A stretch of DNA of 64,000 nucleotides from Pelecanus crispus (lineage: Eukaryota > Chordata > Aves > Pelecaniformes > Pelecanidae): positions 13,061,806 through 13,125,805 of the forward strand of contig NC_134648.1 of assembly GCF_030463565.1 (NCBI RefSeq), given 5' to 3'. Position numbers and translations under genes: made by a program. The first letter of the stretch is position 1; each line of letters opens with the position of its first letter. Below, piece after piece: positions 35,271 to 49,030 of the stretch. The notes beneath the pieces are model-generated. The model was not told the DNA's origin. It did not search any database and saw nothing but the letters and a program-made list of their open reading frames with translations.

Positions 35271-38200
35271 CTTTGTAGCCAAAGGAAAGACAAGGTATGT
35301 CACTGATAATCCATTTTTTTTATATAGGTGAGAAAGTTTGATATTTGGACCTTCTGCAGTTTTTGTTTTGTATGAAAGGGTAGAGAAAACTCAAGGCCTT
35401 GCTTAGCTTTGTGGTTGTTCACATGTGTGTACACACCTTATTTTTCAAGACTGGTTGAATGAATTTCTTATTCTGCGTTGAAATGTTCTCCGGTCTCAGG
35501 TGACAAGGTATTCAGCACTGCATGAGCACTGCATCACTCAGGTTCTGGTTCTTGGTAAGTAAACTTCCTGTAGCGCTATTCCATCTCTGTTGTTTCCTGT
35601 TATTATGGGTGGAGTGTAGTAGTCTGTTTCAGTCCCAGTAATTTGCCTTTTTCTGTCTCGAGTAACTGAATTGTGAGGCTTTCTATGAGTTAGAATTCGT
35701 ATTAGGTCATTTAATTTACGTCCTGGCAGGGCTTCAGAAACATGTAGAAGAGTGTTCTTAGCTGATGTTTCCTTCAAAACTACTGTATAACCAAAAATGC
35801 TCTTGGAGGGTCACCATCTAGTGCCTTTCATACCACTGAATTCTTCTCACTGTTACGTAGTCCACACATAGAATGTTCTCTTAATGTAAGAATACCACAA
35901 AACTCAAGAGAATTATTTATTAGAGTTTAAAGAATGCCTATTATTAGGCTACAGCTGAGAACAGGTTATGGTAAGAATTGTTTTTTGTGGCAATAGTACT
36001 GCTTAATAAAAATGGCTTTTGTATGAATTTATCTGTGTGGGGACACAGGAACTTAAACCCCTTGGTGGAGACATTTCACTCAGACATAAAGTAGCTGTAC
36101 GGGTGTTTTATCTATAACTTTGTCACTTGTGGTTTTGAGCGATTAATCTTTCACTGAGTATAAAATGGGGATGTCCCTGTTTTGACAGGTCATCTGTCAC
36201 CATGGTAACCGAAGATAGTGACCTCCTTTATTAAAAGTGTTGTGTTATTATGATGGAACGTATTTTAGAAATTGAAGCATTGTTTGTGTTCTGACATCTG
36301 GTGCAAGAAAAATGTCTTTTGAGTACAGCTGTTAGGCTGAAGAGAAATTAGTAGGCAAAATCTTTGAAAACTAAACAGTCTGTCTTTAAATATAACGGTC
36401 CAGGATAATGATGTATTTAGTAGGCAAAAAAAGAAAAAATGGGGGGGGGGGGGGGATAGGCTATTAGCTTACCTCTCTGCGAGTCACCCATGATAACATA
36501 GCCTTATGCTACAGATGTTTGCGCATCACATGATATGGCCACTGCTGGGTTATACCTAGTTTTCTGCACTGAGGTTCAGGGCTGCACCTGCAGCTGATGT
36601 AGGATAAGTATTTTATATCACACTAATGGAGGAGCTCAATCAACACAGCAGCAGTTGTTATATGATTCTGAAATAAAACTTTGTTTTTTAGAAACTGTAG
36701 TAGTAGACGATACAGGTGCTACTCCTTTATAAATTAGTAGTTCCTGAGACTTACCAAAATTAAAAAACTCAGATCTGAAGGTGACATGATTCTGTTCCTC
36801 TAACAAAAAAATGCAGTAACCACTGTTGTAGCTGTGTGTGCATGCGCTGTTGCATTTTAACTAACAGGATCCCACCTATTAAAGTCTGTAAGATCAGGCT
36901 AATCTGGGGAAAATAAAAGCTGAAGGGTGTTAGCTTGTAGTTCCTCCTTATTTATGAGTATCTTAAGCATTGCATATTAAATCTGAACCTTACGTTTTTA
37001 CTTTCTTTACTTTCTATAATTAAAACAGCACTCTCTTGCATTTCTTCCCCTGACTCCCCTTAAGGAACTTGTATGTGATGCATAAGATTATTCCTATGGA
37101 AAGCAGGGTAATACAGTTTTCAACTGAGATCTTTATGTGGAAATGGAGTAGTGTAGTGAATTCTGTGCAGGGTGTTGACCAAAGAGAATGATTGTGATGG
37201 GTAACTCAAATAACACCTTTCTACCTGGTAGAAGAGTTAGAGGAAGCTCTTTGGTTATCTGTTACTGTAGTAAACTTACTTTATTTGCTCAGCTAGATTT
37301 GATGTTAGCATCAAACCAATAAAGATATTAAAAAAACACATTATGCAGGTCTACCTCATTAGCAAGCTGATCTTCAAGGAGATTAGCTAATATAACTTAA
37401 CTCTGTAGAAAGAGCCAGCATTTTTGGATGTATGAGTAATCTTTCAGGTAATCTACATTAAAAAAAGAGATCTAAGTAATGACAAATGGCTTGGCTTTAA
37501 AACTTTACTTGTGTGTTTTGTTGATTTTTAAAAGGACAACTCCTTATTAGCTTTTTGTAGATAGCTGTAAAATATTTGACTGTCAAAATACTTAAAAACC
37601 ATTCACAAAAATAACTTGAAATGCTATAGCTATTTATCTCAGTATTTTTGCTTGCAAGTCAAATACATGAAGCTATGTAAACCTATAGCTGTGTGTTTCT
37701 TTTCTTACTACACCTATGTTCTTTACACAGGTCAGTTTACTTTAAAAGGTATATGAAGATTTAGGGAAAGGTAGAATGTATTCAGTTTAAAAGAGGAAAA
37801 AAGTGTCTGATTTGTAGTAAAGATTAATCTTTCACTAAATACAGAGTCCAAACCTTCTACTTCAAATATGTGAACTTGGTATAGCTAGAACTGTGTTCTA
37901 CTGCTGCATTTGCTCTTCCTCATAGGATGGAAAATCTGTGCAGAATCTTCTTTCTGTCTCTCAGAAAATGTATTCTCTGCTTGCTTATCATGGGTCTGTA
38001 TGTTGGTGAGCCCTACATTGAACTAAAGTTATCAGCCAGCTCTGGGAAGTGTTTTGCTTACTCTTTTGCAACATTGCATTCCCTGCTAATTAGATACATC
38101 CGACTCCCTGGTGCCTTTGAAACAAGTCAATGCTTGAGAAGACACATTTGGTCTTGTACAGTGACAGTTTTCCTCATCAGCAAAATTTTCAGGTGATAAT

Positions 38201-40198
38201 TCACACTGGTAATCTAATTTTATCTTTTTCAAAGATAGACTGCGGTAGGGATAAGATTCCTCATGCAAGCTGAATATTTGCTTGAAGTCCTTCTGACAGT
38301 AGGTCTTAAATGATGTTACACAAACCATTGTAATTTTTGGAGGAAAAAAAAAATTATGTTCATCTTAGTGGTTGCTTATAAATCTCTTTAATAGGGAAAA
38401 TACGTAATTTTGTATACATTTTGAGAAACCCATTTGCTTTGCATTGTTTCTGCTTTTTATTTGGAGATGCAGTAGGCATGAAATCTTTGTCTTCCATTTT
38501 GGAATACTTTTTTGAACATTCTCATTTTTACAAGAACTTATTTCAGAGCTCTTTCCTTTTTGACTGAATTTGAGCTCTGTGACTCCCTCCCTCAAACAAA
38601 ACCAGTTGTTCAGACTGGATACAAATGTGTGCTTCAAGGGAAGTCTCATTGTTTGCCTTAGAAAAATGTCTTTGTCCATGAGTTTACACATCTTTTACAA
38701 AAGAAGACCAAACCCCAAACTTTATGTGTATGTTTATTCCACCCTGTATATCCAGCTACTACTAATCTTATTCTGTCAAATAGACTGGATCTAATATTAT
38801 TCTGGTAGCATATACATCAGTTTTGGAAGCATTTCTTGAACTCAAGACACTGTTTCTGTAAAAGAATTTTTTCCCTACTTGGGTCTTAGGATAAGCAATA
38901 CAAATAGTAAGTGTTATGATGCATTAAGTTTAATAGTAACTTTATCTTATTGATATATTTCACGTTTTGTATTCCTACTTTTATTGTAAGTATGTTTATA
39001 GCTAACAGCTGAAGGGAGTGGAGAGAAGCTGATAGACTAACACAATATGCACTGCATAAGCCTCATGTCCTTAGGAAACCCCCTGGGGAAGTGTGAAGAT
39101 ATCTTGCTAAAGCCAAAGAGCTAGCAATTCACAAGATGCTCAAAGTACTGAGCTCTGACAAGTTTTGTGGAAGTAGGTAGTCTAATAGAAGAACTGTGCA
39201 AGTATTCAAAGTTAGAAAAAGCTTACAGTACAATAAAAATGCTATTGCACACCAGACTGCTGCAGAGCAGGTGTTACAGATTGGAAGAAAAATTTATCTG
39301 TGCTCAGACCTTATTAGACTGAGATTCTAACGAACAGGATCAAGCCCTTTAGGAATTCAGGCTTCAGTAGCTTGTTGCTCACAGTGCTACTTGTTCTTCC
39401 TCTCCTCATCCAGATTTTTGATTTTGATTTTTTTTTTTATAATTTTATTTTTTTTGTAGTGAAGCTTATGGATTTTTTTGTTTGGTTGGTTGGTTTTGGT
39501 TGACTTGATTTTCACCTTACTCTAATTTATTATTTAGCACTTTTAAAATGAAAATAGAATTGCAATGTTAGGAAACTTCAGACTTTTTATATAGGATTTA
39601 GTCTGTAACTTGCCTAAATTCTGTAGGGTCTGAAATGTCCTATTAAAAATGTAATTTCATGATGATATATATGGGTTTTCAAAATGAATAATTTTATTAT
39701 GAAATTACTTTGAGCAGTGTTGTCTTTTTTTTCTTTGTCACATGACTCTGATATTTCCATTGAATGTCACAGAAGGAATCTCTTTTTGTGTTGGCTTTGT
39801 AATCTTGTTTATCAATGTTCACATGGGTATGAATGATGTTGATGTCAACCCACCCCCAAACTATATTAACATTTTCAATAGAGCATAGTAGTATATTTCC
39901 ATATTCAGTTTGCTGGGCCTGAATTTTGTTTAGGATTATCTGCATGATGTCATTCATAGATATAATTATGACTTTCTCTGACTATTACTGAGCATGATTA
40001 GACACTTCCAGAAGCTATGTTATTTTGTGTGTCTGAACAAATAGCATATAGTCAGTAAAATGATAAATGTGGGATTCCCTCCTCCCTGCCCTGGTTTAGC
40101 TTTGTTTCTACTCTGCTTCTAGGAAAAAAAATAGTAATAGAGGTTGAAACATGCTTGTACTTAAAATAAGAAGTAAAACGTGTTTCAGCATATGAGAG
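35271..40198. other. Intronic sequence, no gene recognised
   Basis: AT-rich unique intron. It holds a G15 run at 36441-36455 and a TTGG-rich stretch near 39478-39500. Frames such as the + strand one at 37927-38196 and the minus one at 38365-38691 are of chance length and unsupported. Confidence 0.55.
36441..36455 (+). repeat. Poly-G run (G15)
   Basis: Fifteen G follow an A-rich stretch. Long G runs are rare in an AT-rich intron and are prone to length errors in sequencing, so the exact count is uncertain. Confidence 0.85.
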
Positions 40199-41143
40199 GT
40201 AGGTATTGGGATCAGTGCTGTTTAACATCTTTGTCGTCGACACGGACAGTTGGATCGAGTGCACCCTCAGCAAGTTTGCCAACGACACCAAGCTGTGTGG
40301 TGCCGTCAACACACTGGAGGGAAGGGATGCCATCCAGAGGGACTTTGACAGGCTTGAGAGGTGGGCCCTTGCGAACCTCATGAAGTTCAACAAGGCCAAG
40401 TGCAAGGTCCTGCACATGGGTCGGGGCAGTCCCAAGCACAAATACAGGCTGGGCAGAGAATGGACCGAGGGCAGCCCTGTGGAGAAGGACTTGGGGGTGT
40501 TGGTTGATGAGACGGTCAATGTGACCTGGCAATGTGCACTTGCAGCCCAGAAAGCCAACCGTATCCTGGGCTGCATCAAAAGAAGCGTGGCCAGCAGGTC
40601 GAGGGAGGTGATTCTCCCCCTCTGCTCTGCTCTGGTGAGACCCCACCTGGAGCACTGTATACAGCTCTGGCGTCTTCAGTAGAAGAAAGACATGGACGTT
40701 GGAGTGGGTCCAGAGGAGGGGCACGAAGATGATCAGAGGGCTGGAGCACCTATTCTATGAAGACAGGCTGAGAGAGTTGGGGTTGTTCAGCCTGAAGAAG
40801 AGAAAGCTTTGGGGAGACCTTATAGCAGCCTTCCAGTACCTGAAGGGGGCCCACAGGAAAGCTGGAGAGGGACTTTTTAGTAGGTCCTGTAGCAATAGCA
40901 ACTGAAAGAGAGTAGATTTAGATTTAGATTAAGAAATTCTTCACTGTGAGGCTGGTGAGTCACTGGAACAGGTTGCCCAGAGAAGTTGTGGATGCCCCAT
41001 CCCTGGAAGTGTTCAAGGCCAGGTTGGATGGGGCTTTGAGCAACCTGGTCTAGTGGAAGGTGTCCCTGCACATGACAGAGGGGTTAGAACTAGATGATCC
41101 TTAAGGTCCTTTCCAACCCAAACCTTTCTATGATTCTGTGATT
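40199..41143 (+). mobile_element. 5'-truncated CR1 LINE with complete 3' end
   Basis: Starting near 40203 the + strand encodes the C-terminal part of the CR1 reverse transcriptase: VLGSVLFNIF, then the catalytic box as FANDTKL, the 'KFNKAKCKVLHMG' and 'EKDLGVLVDE' blocks, and '[14 protein letters not shown]'. The frame stops at TAG 40680-40682, where intact CR1 continues; later parts are found in a shifted frame up to about 40905. The 3' end is the CR1 type, with 'gatgatccttaaggtcctttccaacccaaac' followed by copies of the ATTCTRTG octamer. All of the 5' end up to motif C of the polymerase is missing, the usual result of incomplete reverse transcription. It is dead: besides truncation, the second catalytic D is N. 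Same orientation as SBF2. Confidence 0.93.
40206..40682 (+). pseudogene. CR1 reverse transcriptase C-terminal remnant
   Basis: This 158-codon frame covers the end of the palm and the thumb/connection region of CR1 ORF2. The metal-binding box reads FAND instead of FADD, which would abolish polymerase activity. After the TAG stop, recognisable ORF2 sequence (ending with '[20 protein letters not shown]') continues in another frame from about 40699 to 40905, and a TTTAGA hexamer run (40914-40932) replaces sequence expected there. It starts without its own ATG context and is not expected to be translated. Confidence 0.85.
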
Positions 41144-44100
41144 TAGGGTATGTTTTAATTACTGCATTTAGATCTGAATTTTCATATTCAGGAATCCTGT
41201 AAATGCATACTGATAGAGAAGAACATTCTTCCTTACCTATTATACTCCTATAAAGTGATTTAGAAAAATAAGTTTCAGCAGGTGAACTGACTTCTTTAAG
41301 AATAAATGTAGAAAGCCTTCTTGTGAAGTTGTTTGCTGGATATTAGAGCATGAATAACTTTTCTTTATACTCAGCAAAATCAGATTACAATACAGCTACT
41401 TACAGCTCTGGACTGTAAATATCTGTATACTTATTCTAACCTTGGAATCCATGTGTGGTTAAAAAACAACCAAAAAAAAAGTAAAAAAGGTAAAAGAGAA
41501 GTATTTACTCAAGCTAGTTTTGTATAATGTATTCAAATTTTCTATGCTGAAATGGGTGTTGATTAATACATTGAAATAATACTGAAAATGCAAAATTGTT
41601 TTAGGGTAAAATTATGATCTTACGTTTAGGAAATTTCAAAGTGGAGCTCAACTTTTAGTTATTGGGTATATCAGTTAAAGATAAATCAAAGGGTGGTTGT
41701 GGGAGGAAGATAACTTACTGAAAACAGAAAGCAGAGTTAATAAATCGGGCAGTGTTATTTCTAAAGTAAAGCAATACACATTCTTTGTTAGACCTGAGAA
41801 ACTGCCTAAATTTTCTTTTTTTTTCTGTGAGCAGTCTGAGAAGCTCTAAAACATTGATTCAGAGTACAAAGCCGAGTACAGTTTTGTCATCTTAATTTTT
41901 ATACCTTCCTTGAAAATAAATAAAAAAGATTTTTTTCCAAGACAGCTGGGGAAGTCTTGTTCAGTTAGGTGTGCTCAAAAGAATGTTTCTTTAACTTAGA
42001 ATGTTTATTTTGAAGTCTGATCTTCCCTTCCTATCCAGAAGCTGGCAAAAGTGATTTGTTTGCAAACAAAAAGGGGAATTGTCCATGAGCAGGAAACTTT
42101 CTCCCTGCCAGCCCCCCAAGCTTTTTTCCAATTTCTTGAATATTAGGCCAACTATTGGATAGGGCGTAACTTGAAAATGATTTAACATTCATTGTTGCTT
42201 TCTCTTGTCTGTTATTTTCTTTTAAGACTTTTGCAAAGCCATGTTACTGTCCACCCAGCAAAAACACAGTGTATGTCCAGAAGTGTATTATGTCCCAAAC
42301 TTCTCTTTGAAAGGAAGAGTCCTGAGATCCAGCCGTTACTGCCAAGCTGTGTTAATTGTATCAGTAACTTATGCAGATAAAATTTTGGGGGAGTTGGAAT
42401 CCAAGTGAAAGGTGGAGGATGGTGATATACTGAAGGGTTCTTCAACAATAACTGACACCTTCATAGGCCCTAGGACAGAAAAACTTTTTAAAGGACATTT
42501 CATGTTATTGCAGAAGTTCCCACATGGGCTCTTAAAAACAGTAGATGCAACAGCAGCAAAAAAGTAATTTTTTACAGAACTAAAAATTGAAAAATGTCAG
42601 TGAGATCATTGCCACTCATTGCTAAGGTTTTGGTCTTCAGCACGGCTCTCAATGAGGTAGCACTTTACATGACTAACAGTTTTTCAGGTATACTACTGAC
42701 TTGGTGACTTTGGTATGTGGCCCTTCTGAGGGGTTGGAAGCTGATGGAGCCGTGGCTGATGAGATCATTGTGTGCCCTGTCAGCCAGTGCTGTTGTGCAT
42801 GATACCGAGCAGTGTTAGAGGGACACCACTGCAGTAGGTAAATATGCATCTAACCTATGGTCGTGATTATAACATCCCTATTTATTCACTCTTCTTCCTC
42901 TTCATTCTGCCCATGCTTCCCTTTTCTCTGATTTCCTTCCTCTTCTGCTTTTTATGGTATTTCTCCATTTTCATTTCGGTTTGCATTGATACAACTTCAG
43001 TGGATGAAGTTCATCCTTAAATATGAATTTTCCCCAGACTTTTCAAACCTGTGTTAGAGGTTTTCTAACTGAGTAGCAATTGCTGGCCTTTCAGCAGAAA
43101 CACCTTGGTTTAGTGGAACAAGATACGGCATGTATTGCCATATTCCACATCTCCCCTGACACCACCTCCCCACCCCCGACTCCCCTGCTTGAATTGAATT
43201 AAAATACAAGCTAGAATATTTTTCTTCCTTTATTTACAAAACATAGAAATTATTTCTGATACCCAGGAATAATGAAGATCATAGTTGACCTGCACAGGAG
43301 ACAATTTATTGCAATAGGGTGATCCTGTGAATAAGGCAATAATCTAAGATCTGGGTGGTATTGATTGACCCCATTTCTTGTACATTGTTTGGGGGCATAG
43401 ATCACTTTCTCTGTGCTTCCTTCTCCTGTGTATGAGATGGGTTAATGGCTCTGCAAAATAGAAAAGTACCAAAATCAAATAAATATTGAGGCATTCGGGA
43501 ATTTGGACCATCCAAGTATTTCAGGTAGTCCTGACTAGCAGTGTCAGGACGTTTGGGGGAAGATTGAAATACTACTTTTTTTTTCTGAAAAGTTCAACAA
43601 ATTTTTTCTGTTTACAAAGAAAAGGGCCTGAGGATCATCTTATCCTGTTATTTGTTGTATCCTTGATAATATAGCAAGCCTCCAGAATGTCTGTTGTTCA
43701 AATTCCCAAGATTGTTGCATGCATTTCTTTGACTTGATTAAGATGAACTGACTATGAATTGTGCCAGTTGTACAAATAGTGTCTTTGGTCATTGTGGGAA
43801 GCTTGTCTTCACTTGTCTTCCTAAAAGTACCAGCATTCTGTTTAACCTTTTGTGGCTGTTAGGCTGCCATAAAGTCTGTCTTCTCTAGTATACATCAGAG
43901 TTAAATGCTCTTTATGTAAATTTTGGTGTCCAGGCTACTTTAGACTTCAAGATGCACATAGCCTGTGATGTGCTGTAATGGGCTTAGGCAGATTTTTTTC
44001 AGAACTTTGTGCCATGTGTTTTAGGCTTATCAAAGACATATTTTTCCTTCTAGGTATTTAATGTTAGTTCTCCTTAGGCTTCTTGGTTACTTCAGTTCCA

Positions 44101-47100
44101 GCTCTGACTTCTGTATTAGGACTGAGTTAAAATGGGGATATCTTCTGAAGTATTTTCTGTCTTCTGGCATGAAGATTTTTAAATGTGTGGGGAGACCTCA
44201 ACTACATTTCTCTTCCCTTTTACAAATGGAGGCGTAAGATGGAATATGAGTTGTCTTCATACTTCTATAAATAGCTTTTCCAAAACTAAAAGTGACAAGA
44301 ATCCTCGATAGTTTGAAACTTCTGCTGTTTCAAATTGTTTAAGAGCTTTGATACGAAAAAGATTTTTCTTCACAGCAGATTCTGGTGATTTCTTTAGTAC
44401 TAGGTACTGTTTTGAAAAGAAGGGTAAGTGGTACTGTACTCTGCCACCTGCACCTGTATATCTTTCGCAATACAGTGTGTTTCTAACTTTGAATGTGTAA
44501 AGTTGTACTTCTGAATACTCAAAATAAGTTATTAACTTCACATGTAGAATCTATAATGGTAGTTTTAAGGTGTTTTGTGTGGCATAATTACTGATGTTCT
44601 TTCTCTGATTTGTAGTGTGTTTCTTCTGCGCAGACCTGAAAATGGTATCTTTTGTAACAAATCACCAAAGTGCTTACATCCAAAGCTTTGCATGTATGAT
44701 TAACAATACTTAGAGCTCAAATGTATTTTTATCAGGGGTTTGTAAGTGAAAAGACAGAGTTTATCACAGTTCTCATTAATTTGGAATGTAAGTTGCATTA
44801 ACAGCTCGCTTCTGGAATTTCAAGGGCAAGCAAGAGATGGCATGTGACCTTTCATGGGGAAAGATTTATACAAGAAGGGAGTTTAGGGGACTAGGGTTCA
44901 GGAACCAGCAAATTATGCCAGAATTTTAATGTGTTGCTTGTTTGTATTGTTTAAAGAAAAATATGGGAAAAGGGGAAGGAGAAAGAGGGCAGATCAGAAG
45001 AGGTTAGCTGGGGAGAAAAGTTGCTTTTTCCTTAATAGCTTAAGGTGTAGTCGGCTCATTCAGCATTCTTACAGGCTGAAATCTCAGTTTTGGTCTTGGG
45101 CAAATTCACTCTGTGTATGTATTGTTGTACAGGGACAAGAATCTAATGTCTAAAAATTTGAAGCCTGATTTACTGTGTGGTCAGTTTTGATTCTTAATAG
45201 ATTAAAGAGTTAAGCCATCTTAAAGGTAAAGGTACTATTGGATGATGATGTTTATTACCTGGCATCCTTCATGAAAATGAAATTGCAATTCATTGCTCTA
45301 GTTGTAAAAATACAACTTTCAAAATTTCTGCAATATCTTCACAATTACTATACTCCACTTTATATGACATATAAATATTTTACTACAAAATGTAAGAAAA
45401 AAAATACTACAGTTAAAGTATAGGAATAGTTTTGCTTTTGTAGGAATAACAATTTTTCTTTATGAAGATAACAATATGGGTGTTTAATGAGAGTAATGAC
45501 AGTAGTTTTGTTGGAAATATCTTTTGAATTCTTATTGCTGCCAGGCGTGTTTTGCATATATAATTAATAATGAAAGCAATTAGTGTTTTACGTGAAATGT
45601 TGTTGGCATGCAGTGATCTTCCATGCTATGCTCACGCACATGTATACTATATTAAGAAATTTTGTCTGAGTTGTCTGAGTGATGTGTATAGTGCATCTGA
45701 GTTTAAGCAGTTTCAAAACCCTCCAGAAACTTCTGTGTAAATGATTTGAATTCAGTGAGCAGTGCTAGCTATGGGGTTTCCACCAGGTTTTTGGGCAGCT
45801 TGCACATTATTTGAAAGGATACCAAAAGACAGAAATCTTTGATGATACAAAGATCATTCTTGCTGGCTGTGGCTGTCTGAATCCATTAATGCTGGAATAA
45901 CCTGTTTTTCCAATTTAAAAACAAGGTGTCAGTATTAATGAGTGCCAGTTCTTCCTGTCACTCTCAATAAAGGGAGTGGAATGAAGAGCAAAACCTCTGG
46001 GATCTTTATAGATCTGGGATCTGTAAAGCAGATACTGGCAGGCACTGAGGAGATTATTACTGGTGTTCACTGGCTGTTCAGTATGTGTGTGTTTTTAATG
46101 TGGTGTCACATTTGGTTAATTAGCTTTAGTTAATAGGAATTTCACTCGGATATTGAAGGAATGTCCTTTTAGCGTTAAGAATTGATAAAAGGGGCTTGAA
46201 AGAAGACTTTGGAAAGGGTAGATGCAGAGTGGAGGGAATCTGGTAGGGATCTAAAACTTATTCATGGGAAAATTTTAATCACTTTATTTTTTTAATTGGG
46301 AAAAATGGGCCAAGGCTGTTACTTGTCCTGTGAAAGCAGTTAGAGACCAGAGTGGGGTAGAGGTTACTGAGTTACTTCCCTCTCTAGTTTAACTAAGTGA
46401 GCTGTACAGTATAATGGAATAGGAAATTGCAGTCTGTCACAATATCAGTGTATGCTCTTTTGAAGCCCACCTGATGTAGTGAGTCTCAGTCCACGTAGAC
46501 TCAGAGTAACTGTACCCGTTACACAAAATGTGGGAGACCAGTGGATACATTTAAATGCATACTGAAGGCATAGGCATTACTGGAAGGGCAAAATTGTGCA
46601 TAGAAGTGTTCTCTACCCCCTGCTTCAGATTTTCTAATTTGTTCTTTAATAGAGGTCTTCAACTTCCGTTAACTATTTGTAATAGATTCTTTTACATAAC
46701 ATAGAACTTTGCATTATTAAACATGTTTTCAAATACTTGATCAGGAGAATAAAAAAAGCCCCAACAACCTCTGTGTTTGAAAAATCATGAAAAAATAAAG
46801 ATGAGAATGAAACCTGATTTAACAATGCGTTAACATTTGGTATGTGGCCTTGATATTTTTGGAAAGTTGTCAGTAGTTATCAGTAGCATATATTGAAAAA
46901 AATTATATCTGTTTTTGAAATCCCATGATCTGATTTTTTTTTTTCTGTTTCTGCTTGTTGCACTATAACAATTGAGAATTTAAAATCACTTAGGAGTTGA
47001 GTTGCAGCCACCTCTTGAATAATCTGATATCTTCAGACATAACTGCTCTGTTGAAAGATGAATGACTTAATAAAAGTCAGCGGAAGGCAGATAGTATTGA

Positions 47101-48359
47101 CATCTCTTCACCCCAAACCATGGAATTTAGGGACTTAGGACAATTTTACTGTTACTCATCTAGTTGGATTGAAAAATGCCAACAGAGAATCAACAGTAAT
47201 TACACTATAAAGTATTGGAAAAATGTGGTGAGCATACTGTATAGAATTGCTTTTATTATTAAATGGGAGTGCAGCTACTGTGTCTTCTCTTGCACAGGTT
47301 TTAATCTTGTGTAGCAGCATTAAGCTAATTACTTTGTATTTACATTCATGTAAAGGAATAGAGTCTGTAAAGACCTTTTCTATCTATCTTTTTGCTACTG
47401 TATAAGGATTAAATGTAAATTTCTGTATTTGGGTGAAGTACACTTCCAATCAAAGTAAGTAGCTTCTTGTGGCAAGAGCAGGCCAGGTACTCACTGCCTG
47501 TAGAATGGAGATTCTTCCAAGTGTTCTGGGTCTAAACTTTTCACAAAGAATGCAAATTGCAGCTCAGTAACATGTGTTTTTGAAAATAATAATTTTATTT
47601 CTCTCCAAATTTATCAGATCACAATGGATTTTACTTTGTAATTGAAAACACATAAACCTGTGATATTTTGAGGAATTGTCCTGATTTGGAAGGAGTGCAG
47701 ATTCATTAAAAAACCCCCAACACCCCACCCCACCCCCCCAAAACCAAACCAAAGTCTGGTGGGATGGAAGGAGGGTTTCCCATCCATCTCTATTGTATAC
47801 AGTTTAAGAAACTATGTGAAGTAGTTAGATTTTATGCATTATAAGTAGATTTGTAAATCTCTGTCACAGGACTTTTCTGTGGAAGGATTAACAGTGCTTT
47901 TTTGGTGGGTTTTTAAATTTTTTTTTATTCACATCTGATGCATAATACACATCTGATGCAAAATACTTATTTTTCTTATTTTTTCTGATGCTCATATCTT
48001 GGCTACAGAACTATTCACTTTAATTTTTTTCCTTTAAAATGCTGCATTTCTATGATGTGTCCTTCATGCATCCTTCCCTAAACTCTTTTTTCCAACTTTG
48101 ATCTTTCTTTACATTTAAGTTGATGATTTTCTGAAGATTCATCTTAACTGCTGTGGGCCTTAATGTTTACTGTTTAATATCTGGAATTTTTTTGAAACTT
48201 CTCTGAGCCTTTCTGAAAAGGATGCTTTTCTAATTTTTTGAAAACTTGGATATCAAATCAGTTGTACTTGAACTAGAGGTAGATAGAAAATGTTTCTTTT
48301 TTCAAGAGTGTTTTCCCAACAGTGGCCTCTAAGATGGAAAAATCAGGAATAACTATACT
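41144..48359. other. Intronic sequence, no gene recognised
   Basis: AT-rich unique intron. It contains C/A-rich low-complexity near 47706-47750 (CCCCACC and AAACC units) and an imperfect 18-bp tandem duplication at 47931-47966. No coding, RNA gene or mobile element is supported. Confidence 0.55.
47931..47966 (+). repeat. Tandem duplication of an 18-bp unit
   Basis: ACATCTGATGCATAATAC (47931-47948) is repeated directly with one change (47949-47966). It looks like a small slippage duplication. Confidence 0.85.
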
Positions 48360-49030
48360 GGGCATAAATTGCTGAGTTTTGGGAGCAGGGGGCAAGTTGT
48401 ACGAGAGGAGGTCAGGAACTACCCTGTGCCAGTCACAGCTGCTTCCAGTCAGCTTTGAAACCTGTGTGAACACCACCCCGATGTGTGCCAGAACCTCAGC
48501 CACCTAGAGGAGCTGGTGACACATCTGCTGACATGCATTTAAGATAGAGCAACAGCCATGAGAGGCAGGAGATGTGGAAGGGGACATTGCTGGGGACACA
48601 GCTAGAGACGCACTCTTGGAAGGAGGTGCTCCATGCCAGAGGAAGCATGCATCCCAAGGGATGCTGGCCACTGGGTTGGGGGCATCACTGGAGGAGCTGA
48701 AGCCTGTAGATCAGTGCTGGAGCAGAAGAAGATGAGCAAGAGGCAAGGAACAGCAGAATAAAACTGCTGTGTACGTCACCCCAACCTCCTGCACTGCCAA
48801 ATGAATTGGAGTGGATGGATTGACAAGGGAAACTGAGATTAGGGAGTGGGGAGGAGAAGCGCTGGACTGAAGTCAAGCCTGTGAAGGGAGAGGAAAGATG
48901 TGTTCCCAAATGTTCATTGAATTGTCTATTGTCTTCTTTCAGTGGCAAAACTTTGTTACTTAGCAATAAATTAAATTGAAGTACCAGTTCCCTGAGTCAA
49001 TACTGATTTTCCTGTGTCAATAACCAGTAG
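48360..49030 (+). mobile_element. Avian ERV LTR fragment, sense orientation
   Basis: The stretch carries landmarks of an avian LTR family in order: 'gccatgagaggcagg', 'aggaagcatgcatcccaagggatgctggcc', 'ctgggttgggggca', 'cccaacctcctgcactgccaa', 'ggagtggatgga', then AATAAATTAAATTGA (48965-48979) and 'ccctgagtcaatactgattttcctgtg'. The end of the family that normally follows, up to GGTCAACCCACCACA, is missing, so the copy is truncated or deleted at its 3' side. The 5' edge is not clear and may lie a little before 48360. It contains a polyadenylation signal in SBF2 orientation. I saw no target-site duplication and cannot give a family name. Confidence 0.65.

Noticed and set aside
38365..38691. Minus-strand 108-codon frame as a gene
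   Set aside because: Chance-length frame in AT-rich intron, with no recognisable motif or splice context.
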